NCBI GenBank assembly: GCA_947382625.1
Contig: CANDAG010000004.1
Span: forward strand, 1-64,000
Length of the DNA: 64,000 nt
DNA from: an uncultured Lachnospiraceae bacterium
GTDB taxonomy: Bacteria > Bacillota > Clostridia > Lachnospirales > Lachnospiraceae
Direction: 5' to 3'
Below are positions 1 through 9,472 of the stretch, piece after piece. The notes beneath the pieces are model-generated. The model had not been told where the DNA came from and ran no database searches. It worked only from the letters and a program-made list of their open reading frames with translations. The stretch's first letter is position 1. Each line of letters opens with the position of its first letter. The position numbers and the translations under genes are program-made.

Positions 1-1
1 A

Positions 2-193
2 GAAACTTCTACAGAGACCAGCACGGAGACCTCTACGGAGACTAGTACGGAGACCTCTACAGAAACCAGTACAGAGACCTCTACAGAAACCAGTACGGAG
101 ACTTCTACAGAAACCAGTACGGAGACCTCTACAGAGACTAGCACGGAGACCTCTACAGAGACCAGTACAGAAACTTCTACAGAAACCAGTACA
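2..193 (+). repeat. 12-bp tandem repeat encoding (ETST)n
   Basis: About 16 in-frame copies of a 12-base unit alternate GAG/GAA, ACC/ACT, TCT/AGC/AGT and ACG/ACA codons. The synonymous variation shows the array is not freshly expanded along its whole length. It encodes the repetitive stalk of the surface protein. Confidence 0.9.
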
Positions 194-793
194 GCAACCT
201 CCGAATCCACCAGCGAATCAACCTCCGAATCATTCAGTGAGAGCGAAGCGCCTGGTGAAGTACCTGGAGGAGATACTGGTACGGATTTACCTGCCGGAGG
301 AGATACGGATGAAGTGACTGGAGGAGGTACAGGCGCAGTAACCGACACGGAAACAGGTACAGTTACTGGAGTAGTAGCAGGTGCAGCCATAGATGGAGAC
401 GCAGGCGTAGTAGCTATTGATGATACAGTAGTTCCTCTGGCGGCGACAGCAAATACCGTGACAGCGCCAGGAACCAGAGTTCTGCCGAATGCCCCTATTG
501 ATCTGGATGACGAGGAAGCGCTGGATGAAACTGATGAACCGGAAGTGATTGAGGTACCGGATGAAGAGGTTCCGTTAGGAGTTATCGATCCTGAGGCCGA
601 TATGGAAGACACACTGGTAGGAATAGAGGACGAGGAGGTTCCCTTAGCAGATATGACATTGAAAGAGGAAGTACATAGACATTGGTGGTGGTGGATTCCT
701 ATTGTCGGTGCCGGAATAGCCGGGGAGCGTATAGGAGAATATCGGCGGAAAAAGAAAGATGAAAAGGATGCTGAGGAAGATTCTAAGAAATAA
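2..793 (+). CDS. Serine/threonine-rich repeat surface protein, 3' end (partial; probable accessory Sec substrate)
   Basis: The reading frame is open from base 2, so the gene starts outside the window. Sixteen 12-bp units encoding Glu-Thr-Ser-Thr fill about bases 2-193, then Ser/Glu-rich and Gly/Thr/Asp-rich segments follow. Two DEEVPL-like motifs (near bases 560 and 632) precede the end. The C-terminus has four consecutive Trp, a short hydrophobic stretch (IPIVGAGIAG), then a long Arg/Lys/Glu/Asp tail. No LPXTG is visible, so sortase anchoring is not supported. Position directly before secY2-asp-secA2-gtf makes it the likely glycosylated cargo of that system, as known for streptococcal Srr/GspB proteins; this is inferred from neighbourhood and composition. 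The repeat could differ in copy number between strains. Confidence 0.75.
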   Translation, partial: ETSTETSTETSTETSTETSTETSTETSTETSTETSTETSTETSTETSTETSTETSTETSTETSTATSESTSESTSESFSESEAPGEVPGGDTGTDLPAGGDTDEVTGGGTGAVTDTETGTVTGVVAGAAIDGDAGVVAIDDTVVPLAATANTVTAPGTRVLPNAPIDLDDEEALDETDEPEVIEVPDEEVPLGVIDPEADMEDTLVGIEDEEVPLADMTLKEEVHRHWWWWIPIVGAGIAGERIGEYRRKKKDEKDAEEDSKK

Positions 794-823
794 TTGAAGG
801 AATTGTAATTCGGCACAGTAAGT

Positions 824-860
824 GAAATAAGTGGTCATTTTTGAAATGGCCACTTATTTC
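824..860 (+). terminator. 17-bp stem hairpin between the surface protein gene and secY2
   Basis: Bases 824-840 pair with 844-860 across a 3-base loop, with a single G-U pair. There is no T-tract after it, so a classical intrinsic terminator is uncertain. It may instead stabilise the 3' end of the surface-protein mRNA or reduce read-through into secY2. Confidence 0.6.
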
Positions 861-884
861 ATAGGTCAGAAAACAGGAAGATTT

Positions 885-2099
885 ATGGAAAGCAGTATTA
901 CAGAAAGACTCTCTCAAAAAATTTTACCCTATAAATTACTTTATACGGCAGGTATTCTAGCGGTTTATATGCTGGGGAGAGAAATACCCTTATACGGTAT
1001 TGATTTTCACAGAAGCAGGGAAGAAAGATTGGGTGCAGCCGAACTGCTGATGCAGGCAATTGGCGGGGAATCCAGTCAGACATCCTTATTTGCACTTGGT
1101 ATTTCCCCATATATTATGTCAGTTTTAGTGGTACAGCTTTTGGGCATGGCCAAAGGGGCAATCACAAAATCGAAGGCTTCGCCCAAAGCAACTGGCAGAA
1201 TGACGATGGTGGTCACTCTTTTGTATACCTTTGTTCAGGCGTGTGTACATACAAGCCAGCTTCATTTTGCAGAAACCGGAGAAGAGCTTATTTGGCTGAA
1301 GGGACTAGCAGTCCTTGAAATGGTTACTGGAGTTATGCTGATCGTGTGGCTGGTTGAAAGAAATACAAAATATGGGATTGGTGGGAGAGCAGTAATCATT
1401 TATGTGAATATTATGAACGGAATCATATCTACCATAGCTTTTCAACCGGTAAAAGTACTTGTAACTCCCGTACTGATCGGTTTTCTTTTGATGATGGTTA
1501 TGCTTGTTATGGATAATACGGAGATGCGTATTCCGGTACAGAGAATTTCCATTCACAGTATTTATGCGGATAAAAATTATCAGGCGATCAAGCTTTCTCC
1601 TATGGGTGTTATGCCGATCATGTTTTCTACAGCTGTTTTTCGGTTTCCGCAGTTGATCCTTATGTTGCTGCATAGTGTATTTCCGTGGCATGAGAAAATT
1701 GCGTGGTGGAATGGAAATATGGTCATGACAAGGCCTTTGGGAATAATGGTATATCTGGTGATCATTTATATTCTTACTATAGGGTTATCCATGTTGTTTC
1801 TGAGTCCGGGAGATCTTTCGGAGCAACTGCTGAAAAGCGGAGATAGTATCGTAAATCTCCATGCCGGAAAAGATACAAAAAAATATCTTGTCAGGGTGGT
1901 TTTGACCATAAGCTTTTTCAGTGCAACAGTTATGAGCATATGTGTTGGAATTCCTCTGTTTTTGCAGCAGAACGGGCAGCTTGACAGTGCGATCATGATG
2001 CTGCCGACCTCACTTATGATGCTTTCGGGGATATGGTGTAATCTCTATCGGGAATTTGAGACCGTTCGGGGCAGTGATTCTTATCGTCCATTTATTTAG
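885..2099 (+). CDS. secY2: Accessory Sec translocase channel SecY2
   Basis: A 404-residue polytopic membrane protein with about ten hydrophobic segments, beginning MESSITERLSQKILPYK. It resembles SecY but is divergent and sits in the asp/secA2 cluster, which identifies it as the accessory channel that exports the glycosylated repeat protein. I chose ATG 885 because AGGAAG lies just upstream. The longer GTG start at 831 would place the start codon inside the 17-bp hairpin. The gene is followed 11 bases later by asp1. No separate SecE/SecG-like partners (Asp4/Asp5) were found in the window. Confidence 0.88.
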   Translation: MESSITERLSQKILPYKLLYTAGILAVYMLGREIPLYGIDFHRSREERLGAAELLMQAIGGESSQTSLFALGISPYIMSVLVVQLLGMAKGAITKSKASPKATGRMTMVVTLLYTFVQACVHTSQLHFAETGEELIWLKGLAVLEMVTGVMLIVWLVERNTKYGIGGRAVIIYVNIMNGIISTIAFQPVKVLVTPVLIGFLLMMVMLVMDNTEMRIPVQRISIHSIYADKNYQAIKLSPMGVMPIMFSTAVFRFPQLILMLLHSVFPWHEKIAWWNGNMVMTRPLGIMVYLVIIYILTIGLSMLFLSPGDLSEQLLKSGDSIVNLHAGKDTKKYLVRVVLTISFFSATVMSICVGIPLFLQQNGQLDSAIMMLPTSLMMLSGIWCNLYREFETVRGSDSYRPFI

Positions 2100-2110
2100 A
2101 GGAGGAAACT

Positions 2111-3736
2111 ATGATGTATTTTATTCCGGCATGGTATCAGCCGGGAAAATGGTGTGAAAATGAGCAGAACTGGCATACTCGGCGGATGTATACGGAATTT
2201 GACGATACGGTAAAGCAGGTACAGCTTTTCCACCGCAGCGGGGCCTATCCGTTTAAAATTCTTTTGTTGAGCTTTGCACCTAATTTTCGGCATTTCCTTC
2301 ACAGGCAGGGAGTGTTTCATGCGGGGTATTGGTCCTGTTTCGATGCTATCCAGGAAGTAAAACGAAGGAAACCCATGATATTGTCCTTTCACAATCTGAA
2401 TTGGCCGCCCCATATTGAGTTTGTATATTCCCCCTTTGTTGTGATTGCTATGTTGAATGGAGTTAAGTATGCGCAAATTGAGTTCGGGGAAGATGGAAAC
2501 CCTATTCAGGTGGATTTATATGAAAAGGGGATTATATGCCGGCGGAATCTTTATGATGATCGGGGATTTGTAGCTTCTACAATTCTTTATGAGGGAGGCA
2601 GAGAGCAGTATCAGGATTATTTGACGGAAGAGGGAGTCTGGAAGCTGCGGCAATACGAACAGGATGGCCATATTGAGGTCAATCCGTCCTTTCCTGATTA
2701 TCTGCTTAGTTATCAGGGGAAAGAATACAAAAGACCGTTTTCAAAAATGTCTTATCTAAATATGCAGCAGGTTTTGTATGAGGTATTGAATGCTTATCTG
2801 GAATTCACAGATAATTCAGATATATTTTGTGCGGCATTGCATGAACAGCATGCAGAACTGCTCACTATGGCTCTGAATGGACGCAGAGTCATATGGTCTC
2901 TTTTTGGAAATCGATATCTACTGGAAGAACGTCCGGAAGCAAGGAGAATCTTGGGAAATGCTGATTATATCATCACAGATTCCAGGGAATCACTACGAAA
3001 AGCGAGGATACAGACAGGAGCACTTAACATACGTATGACAGATATTTCCCCTTATGATTCGCGGACAGATATCAACATCAGCCTTGAGTTCCAGGTGCAA
3101 AAGCTTCTGGTACCGGTGGATGAACTGTCAGATCAAATGTTTGATGCATTGATACAATGTCTTGGAAAATATCTTGGTTTAAAAGAAGATGTCAGGATCC
3201 ATCTTTTTACCCGGAAGGGGGAGTGGAATCGGAAGGAACAGATTTTGGAGCAGACACGAAAGAGCCTGTACCGGGCGGGAGTGCCGATAGAATTAGCTGG
3301 CAATGAGAGGCAGGAGGACGATTCGGAGAATAAACTGGAGGAGGATGAGATTCCTGTTATCACCAGATTTTTTGTGGAGCAGTGTGTGGATGAACTGGCG
3401 GTAAGTAAGTGTATGCGGGAACAGAGATTGATGATCGATTTGCGGAATAATCCGGAATTGTATCTGCAGATCATGGCGATCAGTCTGGGGATCCCGCAGA
3501 TTGTTCGTACTGGAACACAGTTTGTGGAGGATCGGGAGAATGGGATTATCCTGAAAAACATCAGAGGCCTGCAGGGGGCGTTGGACTATTATTTGAACGG
3601 ATTGACGCACTGGAATGAGGCTCGGATTTATGCTTATGAATTTGGAAAAAGATATACGGCAGACAAGCTGTTGGAAGCATGGAGAGAGGTTATAGAATAT
3701 GTCGGAAGAGATTCGCATCTTACAGCTGGGGGATGA
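2111..3736 (+). CDS. asp1: Accessory Sec system protein Asp1
   Basis: A 541-residue protein starting MMYFIPAWYQPGKWCEN, typical of Asp1, with a glycosyltransferase-like fold but no obvious catalytic signature. In the known streptococcal system Asp1 binds Asp2 and Asp3 and helps bring cargo to SecA2. The start follows GAGGAGGAAACT; either of two adjacent ATG codons could be used. It overlaps asp2 by 38 bases, which points to translational coupling. No signal peptide is visible, so it is probably cytosolic or membrane-associated. Confidence 0.88.
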   Translation: MMYFIPAWYQPGKWCENEQNWHTRRMYTEFDDTVKQVQLFHRSGAYPFKILLLSFAPNFRHFLHRQGVFHAGYWSCFDAIQEVKRRKPMILSFHNLNWPPHIEFVYSPFVVIAMLNGVKYAQIEFGEDGNPIQVDLYEKGIICRRNLYDDRGFVASTILYEGGREQYQDYLTEEGVWKLRQYEQDGHIEVNPSFPDYLLSYQGKEYKRPFSKMSYLNMQQVLYEVLNAYLEFTDNSDIFCAALHEQHAELLTMALNGRRVIWSLFGNRYLLEERPEARRILGNADYIITDSRESLRKARIQTGALNIRMTDISPYDSRTDINISLEFQVQKLLVPVDELSDQMFDALIQCLGKYLGLKEDVRIHLFTRKGEWNRKEQILEQTRKSLYRAGVPIELAGNERQEDDSENKLEEDEIPVITRFFVEQCVDELAVSKCMREQRLMIDLRNNPELYLQIMAISLGIPQIVRTGTQFVEDRENGIILKNIRGLQGALDYYLNGLTHWNEARIYAYEFGKRYTADKLLEAWREVIEYVGRDSHLTAGG

Positions 3737-5204
3737 GGATTGGAGCAGCAAATACAGACTGCCGGAAAAAATTGAATATTTCTATGCAGAGAGCTTTGTT
3801 CAGACGGAGGAGAAACCATATGATCTTGTCTTTCTGGACAGGACGCCAAAAGAGGAAGAAATAGATCCGCTGAGAAAGGTGATAAAGGCGTATTCATTAT
3901 ATGTGACAGAGAGCGTAGTGCTTTCCGACAGAGGAAAGTGGCTCTATGCAGTGAATAAAGGACAACGGCTTCCGGCAAAGGATATCCAGAGGTTTCTTCT
4001 GGAAGAGGTGAAATTTTATTACCCTCATCCTTATGGGGAAAAGTTTAAGCCTGGTAATATTGCGATTGCGCAGGGATTTTCGGGGAAAGTCACATGGAAT
4101 GGAAGCTGTAGCGTGGTTTTGGAAGGAGACTTTGGAGAGGAATTTAACCAGGCTGTATTTTGGAGAAACAACATACCAATTTTTCAGGGAAAAGTGATTG
4201 AATTCTGGCTGGAATATAAAAAGACTCCGGGAATTGATATTTCTATGGTGGTCACACAATTTTCCAGAGGCAGTATATCTAATATATTGAAACGATGGGT
4301 GTTTAGCGAGGAGGAGCTTTCACAGCTGGTACTGATTGATAGTGAATCTCAGGATAGCACTGTTTTTGTATCGCTTCATGCCAGAGGCAGAGGAGAAATT
4401 CAGGTCATTGCTCTGCATGACAGAAATTCCAGAGGCAGCCATGGATGCTTTCTGCCGGGGGGAGAGCGTTATGTGACATCCGAAAGGGAAGAGGTCTTCT
4501 GCTATTTTGATCCGGGAGACTTGAAACCGCCTCTGAATGTGTATTTTTCCGGCTATAAGACAAGACAGGGATTTGAAGGATATTACATGATGAAGAAAAT
4601 GGGAAGCCCATTTCTTTTGATGGCAGAACCGCGGTTGGAGGGCGGAAGCTTTTATGTAGGATCCGGAGAATATGAAAAACTGGAAACGGAAATTATCCGT
4701 GCCCATATGAAGGAACTCGGATTTACATCGGATCAGGTGATACTTTCCGGGATTTCTATGGGCAGCTGCGGCGCCCTATATTGTGGTTGTACGATTCGCC
4801 CTCACGCATTAATTTTGGGAAAGCCGGTGGCCAGTCTGGGAACGATTGTGGCAAACCACAGATATTTGCCGCCAAAGGGAGCCAATCCACTGGATCTGTT
4901 GTTAGCTCTTGAAAAAGATACAGATCAGACGGCGGTGAAGTCATTAGACGCTCATTTTTGGGAAAAGTTTGATGCGGCAGATTGGGGAAAAACCAAGTTT
5001 ATTCTGGCCTATATGATAGAAGATGAGGTGGATCCGGAAGCTTACCCCATGTTGCTCTCCCATTTACATACCAGCGGGGTACAGGTGTATGGTAAAGGAC
5101 TCCATGGCAGACATAACGATAATACCGCGGGTATTGTGGGATGGTTTAGGAGTCAATACCGAAAGGTTTTGCAGGAAGACTTCTTAAGGGAGGTGGAAAG
5201 ATAG
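3699..5204 (+). CDS. asp2: Accessory Sec system protein Asp2 (serine hydrolase fold)
   Basis: A 501-residue protein with a serine hydrolase nucleophile elbow GISMGSCG (candidate Ser353), a candidate Asp around residues 442-445 (EDEVD) and a C-terminal GLHGRHND segment supplying a candidate His469 or His472. Asp2 in streptococci is needed for export and O-acetylates GlcNAc on the cargo. The intact triad-like residues suggest the enzymatic role is kept here. It overlaps asp1 at its 5' end and stops at 5204, directly before the ATG of asp3. Confidence 0.88.
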   Translation: MSEEIRILQLGDEDWSSKYRLPEKIEYFYAESFVQTEEKPYDLVFLDRTPKEEEIDPLRKVIKAYSLYVTESVVLSDRGKWLYAVNKGQRLPAKDIQRFLLEEVKFYYPHPYGEKFKPGNIAIAQGFSGKVTWNGSCSVVLEGDFGEEFNQAVFWRNNIPIFQGKVIEFWLEYKKTPGIDISMVVTQFSRGSISNILKRWVFSEEELSQLVLIDSESQDSTVFVSLHARGRGEIQVIALHDRNSRGSHGCFLPGGERYVTSEREEVFCYFDPGDLKPPLNVYFSGYKTRQGFEGYYMMKKMGSPFLLMAEPRLEGGSFYVGSGEYEKLETEIIRAHMKELGFTSDQVILSGISMGSCGALYCGCTIRPHALILGKPVASLGTIVANHRYLPPKGANPLDLLLALEKDTDQTAVKSLDAHFWEKFDAADWGKTKFILAYMIEDEVDPEAYPMLLSHLHTSGVQVYGKGLHGRHNDNTAGIVGWFRSQYRKVLQEDFLREVER

Positions 5205-5672
5205 ATGGCAGGCCAGAGCTGGATCGTTTATTGGAATGAGTATTCTTCGGAGACTTTTCTTTATGGTTCACGGATACAATATCACAAAAAAGATGATGTG
5301 GAGTATAGTAATCATCTGTTGCCTATCGGCGCTGTGATTAAGCAGTGGTATTCTAGGACCAATTATCAGATGTACAGAATAGAGCCTGCATTGCCAATGA
5401 TTGATGGAGAGAGCGAATATCAGATTACGGCGAATATTACTTTTCCAGAAGGAGAGGAATGCTTTCTGCTGTTGATATTTTATGACAAATATGACGTGGA
5501 AGCAGGCAGAATTGTCATAAGAGGCAGAAAAACACGGTTTCGATGCCCCCTGAAGACTTATTATTATAAGCTTCAATTGGTCAATGGCGGAGTCACACAT
5601 TTCCATTTTCATTGGATTGAAATTCAGGAGCTGACAGATGGGACAGAAGAGTCGTTTGAAAAAACTGTATAA
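5205..5672 (+). CDS. asp3: Accessory Sec system protein Asp3
   Basis: A 155-residue soluble protein rich in aromatic residues and beta strands (for example SWIVYWNEY near the N-terminus, FHFHWIEIQEL near the end), matching the small Asp3 family. Its ATG abuts the asp2 stop codon and follows GGGAGGTGG. Asp3 binds SecA2 and the Asp1-Asp2 pair in the known complex. Its 3' end overlaps secA2 by 35 bases. Confidence 0.85.
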   Translation: MAGQSWIVYWNEYSSETFLYGSRIQYHKKDDVEYSNHLLPIGAVIKQWYSRTNYQMYRIEPALPMIDGESEYQITANITFPEGEECFLLLIFYDKYDVEAGRIVIRGRKTRFRCPLKTYYYKLQLVNGGVTHFHFHWIEIQELTDGTEESFEKTV

Positions 5673-7971
5673 GATTGTTAAGCAGGTCAGAAGGTATGGG
5701 GAAAAAATGGCGGAATTGACAGATGAAGCACTTTCACATATGACTGTACTGTTTAAGAAGCGTTTGGCAGAAGGAGAGAGCCTGGATGACATTTTACCAG
5801 AAGCGTTTGCAGCAATCTGCGAAGCAGACTACAGGATTCTGGGCATGATGCCTTTTGATGTGCAGGTATTGGGAGGGATTGCGCTTCATCAGGGATGTTT
5901 GGCGGAAATGAATACCGGAGAGGGAAAGACGCTGGCAGCCACCATGCCGCTGTATCTCAATGCGCTTAGCGGACGAAGCACCATTCTTTTGACGGCCAAT
6001 GAATATCTGGTCATAAGAGATGCACAGGAAATGGGAAAGGTATATCGTTTTATGGGTCTTTCTGTAGCAGCAGGGGTGCAGGCAAAGGATGAGCAGTTTA
6101 CAAATGAGGAAAAAAAGAAGATTTATGGAGCTGATATTGTCTATACAACTCATGGAGCTCTGGGATTTGATTATTTGTTCAATAACCTTGTGACTACTGC
6201 TAAAGATCGCTTTATGAGGGAGCTTTATTATGTAGTGATCGATGAGGCGGATTCTGTCTTGCTGGATGCGGCCCAGACTCCGCTGGTGATTGCCGGATCG
6301 CCAAGGGTAAGGGCTACTCTGTATCAACTGGCAGATTTTTTTGTGTCAATCCTTGAAGAAGGGGTGGATTATGAACAGGAAGATGGCAAAGTGTGGCTGA
6401 CAGACGAGGGAGTGTGGCATGCGGAGATTTTTTTTCAGATTGATAATTTTTATGGAAGGGAATCCTTCGAGATTAATCGTTATGTGACACTGGCGCTGCG
6501 GGCACATGTGTTGTTTCAGAAGGGAAAGGAATATATGATCACGCATGACGGCAAGCTTTCACTGCTGGATGGCGGGTCGGGACGCATCATGAAGGGGGTA
6601 AAGCTTCATGGAGGACAGCATCAGGCCATTGAGATCAAGGAAGGACTGAAACCATCTGAGGAAAATCGCTCTGTGGCGTCGATCACGTATCAAAATCTTT
6701 TTCAACTTTTTGAAAAAATGTCCGGAATGAGCGGTACTTTGGCAGATGCAGCAGAAGAGCTTCGGGAGATCTATGGGACAGAGGTTCTTGTGATTCCTCC
6801 GAACCTTCCGATTCAAAGGAAAGATTATCCGGATCTGTATTTTAAGGATGCGGACAGCAGGATCCAGAGCGCTATATGGATGACGATGGAGGAACACGAT
6901 ATTGGACGTCCGGTGTTGATCGTTGCGTCTACCATTCAGGAAACAGAACAGATTTCCAGGATTTTGTTGGATAAAAAGATACCCCATAACCTTCTCAATG
7001 CCAACAATATTTATTGGGAGGCTGATATGATCAGGGAAGCAGGGCAGAAAGGAGCGGTGACGGTTTCAACCTCTATTGCCGGCAGGGGAACAGATATCCG
7101 GTTGGGAGAGGGGGTACAGGAACTTGGCGGCCTAGCTGTGATCGGAGTCGGAAGAATGGGAAGTACCCGTTTGGAGAGACAGGCCAGAGGAAGAGCCGGA
7201 AGGCAGGGAGATCCCGGAACCAGCCGCTTCTTGGTATCCATAGAGGATGAGGTGGTCAAAAAAAACGGTCCGTCAAATCTGAAAAAATATATCGAAGGAA
7301 AACGGCATGTGGGGAAACGGAAATTAAGAAGAATGGTGGACAAGGCGCAGGCACTGAGTGAAGAGTTTTCCGCCCTGGGAAGGAAGCAGGCGCTGGACTA
7401 TGACCAGGTTCTGGGACGGCAACGAGAGTTAATGTATACTACCCGCGACAGGCTTTTGGACGGGGGAAGAATGCAGAAGGAAAGGATTGTGGAAATGGCC
7501 AAGGAAAGTATAGAGGACTTTTTGCATACCCGGCCATACATAGATTCCCGGATTTTGAACCGATATGTTTTGGACAACATTTCATACTCTCTGGATGATG
7601 AACTGGCAAACCTCCCAGGGAATGACAGAGAAGCCATAGAAGCGTGTCTGATGCGAAAGGTGGAAGAGGGATTGGAGCAGCAGGAGAAAAGGCTCGGAGG
7701 GAATTCGCCTATGAGTGATTTCATGCGTGTAGCCACGCTTCAGGCAATTGACAGCGCGTGGGTCGAGCAGGTGGACTACCTTCAGCAGCTTCGGTCAGCA
7801 GTCAGCGGCAGGGCTTCAGCACAGAGGAATCTGCTGTTTGAGTATCAGGATGAGGCATTGGAGTCCTTTCATAAAATGGAGAAGATGATTCGTTGCAATG
7901 CGGTGAGAAATATTTTACTTAGTGATGTGTATGTAGATGGGGATCACAAGCTCCATATTGTATTTCCATAG
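5638..7971 (+). CDS. secA2: Accessory Sec ATPase SecA2
   Basis: A 777-residue SecA-type motor. Walker A is MNTGEGKT (residues 91-98), the DEAD-box motif is IDEAD (201-205), and the helicase-like arginine region includes RQARGRAGRQGDPG. It ends with HKLHIVFP and lacks the cysteine-rich SecB/zinc-binding tail of housekeeping SecA, as expected for SecA2. It should drive export of the repeat glycoprotein through SecY2 together with Asp1-3. The ATG at 5638 lies inside asp3, with AGGAGCT upstream. gtfA starts 10 bases after its stop. Confidence 0.92.
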   Translation: MGQKSRLKKLYKIVKQVRRYGEKMAELTDEALSHMTVLFKKRLAEGESLDDILPEAFAAICEADYRILGMMPFDVQVLGGIALHQGCLAEMNTGEGKTLAATMPLYLNALSGRSTILLTANEYLVIRDAQEMGKVYRFMGLSVAAGVQAKDEQFTNEEKKKIYGADIVYTTHGALGFDYLFNNLVTTAKDRFMRELYYVVIDEADSVLLDAAQTPLVIAGSPRVRATLYQLADFFVSILEEGVDYEQEDGKVWLTDEGVWHAEIFFQIDNFYGRESFEINRYVTLALRAHVLFQKGKEYMITHDGKLSLLDGGSGRIMKGVKLHGGQHQAIEIKEGLKPSEENRSVASITYQNLFQLFEKMSGMSGTLADAAEELREIYGTEVLVIPPNLPIQRKDYPDLYFKDADSRIQSAIWMTMEEHDIGRPVLIVASTIQETEQISRILLDKKIPHNLLNANNIYWEADMIREAGQKGAVTVSTSIAGRGTDIRLGEGVQELGGLAVIGVGRMGSTRLERQARGRAGRQGDPGTSRFLVSIEDEVVKKNGPSNLKKYIEGKRHVGKRKLRRMVDKAQALSEEFSALGRKQALDYDQVLGRQRELMYTTRDRLLDGGRMQKERIVEMAKESIEDFLHTRPYIDSRILNRYVLDNISYSLDDELANLPGNDREAIEACLMRKVEEGLEQQEKRLGGNSPMSDFMRVATLQAIDSAWVEQVDYLQQLRSAVSGRASAQRNLLFEYQDEALESFHKMEKMIRCNAVRNILLSDVYVDGDHKLHIVFP

Positions 7972-7981
7972 GAGGAACAAA

Positions 7982-9472
7982 ATGATTTATTGTTTTAACA
8001 GGTCTGTTGGATGGGCAAGCAGCGGTGTGGAATATGCCCAGGCTTACCGGGCAAAAATGCTGCGTGATATTGGTGCAGATGCAAAATTTGTTTTTACGGA
8101 CATGTTTCCGGGAGAAAATATCCAGCATGTCACAAAAAATATCGGATTTCTGGATTCGGAAGTATTGTGGCTGTATACCTTTTTTACGGATTTCGAAATC
8201 GCTCCGGTAACTTACACTCTGCGGCAATTGCAGGATTCCTTTGGGGAAAAGAAGTTTACCTTCACCCGGACAGGCAAAACGGGAAAATATGTCTTTCCGG
8301 GCACGAACCAGTATTTTATGGTCTATCTGGTAAACGAGAACAGCAATCATGTGCACCGAGTGGAAATGGTGTCAAATGGACGTCTGATCCGGAAGGACTA
8401 TTATACCTATGGACGGATTTATTCGGAGTATTATGCACCATTGGATCGGAAAGCGCATCTCTACCAGCGCCGCTTTTTTAATCAGGATGGGACAGTGGCG
8501 TATGAGGAGATCATTGACGGAGAAGCGGTAATGTATCGATTCCCGGACAGGTTGCTCTGCCGAAAAGAAGAACTGGTTGGCTATATGGTTTCAAAGTTGA
8601 AGCTGACCAAAGAGGATGTTCTGCTCGTAGACAGGGCAACTGAGATTGGGCGGGCTGTCCTTCAAAACGCCGGTCCGGCCAGAGTGGGGGTCGTTATCCA
8701 TGCAGATCACTTTGTTGAAGGCAGTACGGATGAGAAGAACATTTTGTGGAATAACTTTTATGAATATATGTTTTCTCAATACATGCATGTGAGCTTTTAC
8801 ATCGCATCAACTGATGCCCAGAGTAATTTATTGAGAGAACAGTTTAAGCGGTATAAAGGAAATACACCGAAGATTGTTACTGCCCCGGTGGGAAGCCTTG
8901 ATAGTTTAAAGATACCTGAAAAAAGCAGAAAGAACTATTCATTGATCACTGCATCTCGTTTTGCAAAAGAAAAACATATAAATTGGCTGATCGAGGCAGT
9001 GGCAGAGGCCAAAAATCAGGTGCCGGATGTAACCCTTGACATTTACGGAAAGGGTGCGGAAGAGAGTAACCTGCGCAAGCAGATAGAAAAACTGAATTGT
9101 GGCAGCTATGTGAAACTTATGGGACAAAGGAAACTGGATGAGGTGTATCAGAATTACGAGGCCTATGTGTCAGGCTCAACAAGCGAAGGATTTGGGCTGA
9201 CGTTGATGGAAGCGGTTGGCTCAGGCCTTCCGATTATCGGTTTTGATGTGCGCTATGGAAATCCTACATTTATTGATGATGGAGAAAACGGATATCTTAT
9301 TTCTGTCAATGAAAGAATGGAAGAGCGGGAGCGCATCCATCAACTTGCGCAATGTATTGTCCGACTGTTTACGGAGGCGGATTTGGAGGCTTTTCATAAA
9401 CATTCCTACGAAAAAGCGAGAAATTATCTTACGGAGGAGGTGGAAAAGAAGTGGCAGAGGATTTTGGAGTAA
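7982..9472 (+). CDS. gtfA: Accessory Sec glycosyltransferase GtfA
   Basis: A 496-residue GT-B protein of the GtfA type. The N-terminal MIYCFNRSVGWASSGVEYAQ contains the conserved acceptor-side pattern. The C-terminal half has the EX7E signature (Glu402 and Glu410 in SEGFGLTLME). In streptococci GtfA with GtfB adds the first GlcNAc to Ser/Thr of the repeat protein in the cytosol. ATG 7982 was chosen because it follows AGGAGGAAC; a longer start at 7937 would overlap secA2 and has no comparable site. Confidence 0.9.
   Translation: MIYCFNRSVGWASSGVEYAQAYRAKMLRDIGADAKFVFTDMFPGENIQHVTKNIGFLDSEVLWLYTFFTDFEIAPVTYTLRQLQDSFGEKKFTFTRTGKTGKYVFPGTNQYFMVYLVNENSNHVHRVEMVSNGRLIRKDYYTYGRIYSEYYAPLDRKAHLYQRRFFNQDGTVAYEEIIDGEAVMYRFPDRLLCRKEELVGYMVSKLKLTKEDVLLVDRATEIGRAVLQNAGPARVGVVIHADHFVEGSTDEKNILWNNFYEYMFSQYMHVSFYIASTDAQSNLLREQFKRYKGNTPKIVTAPVGSLDSLKIPEKSRKNYSLITASRFAKEKHINWLIEAVAEAKNQVPDVTLDIYGKGAEESNLRKQIEKLNCGSYVKLMGQRKLDEVYQNYEAYVSGSTSEGFGLTLMEAVGSGLPIIGFDVRYGNPTFIDDGENGYLISVNERMEERERIHQLAQCIVRLFTEADLEAFHKHSYEKARNYLTEEVEKKWQRILE

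Noticed and set aside
644-853. Minus-strand 69-codon frame at the end of the repeat surface protein gene
   Set aside because: Antisense to the charged tail, runs through the hairpin; composition is that of a shadow frame.
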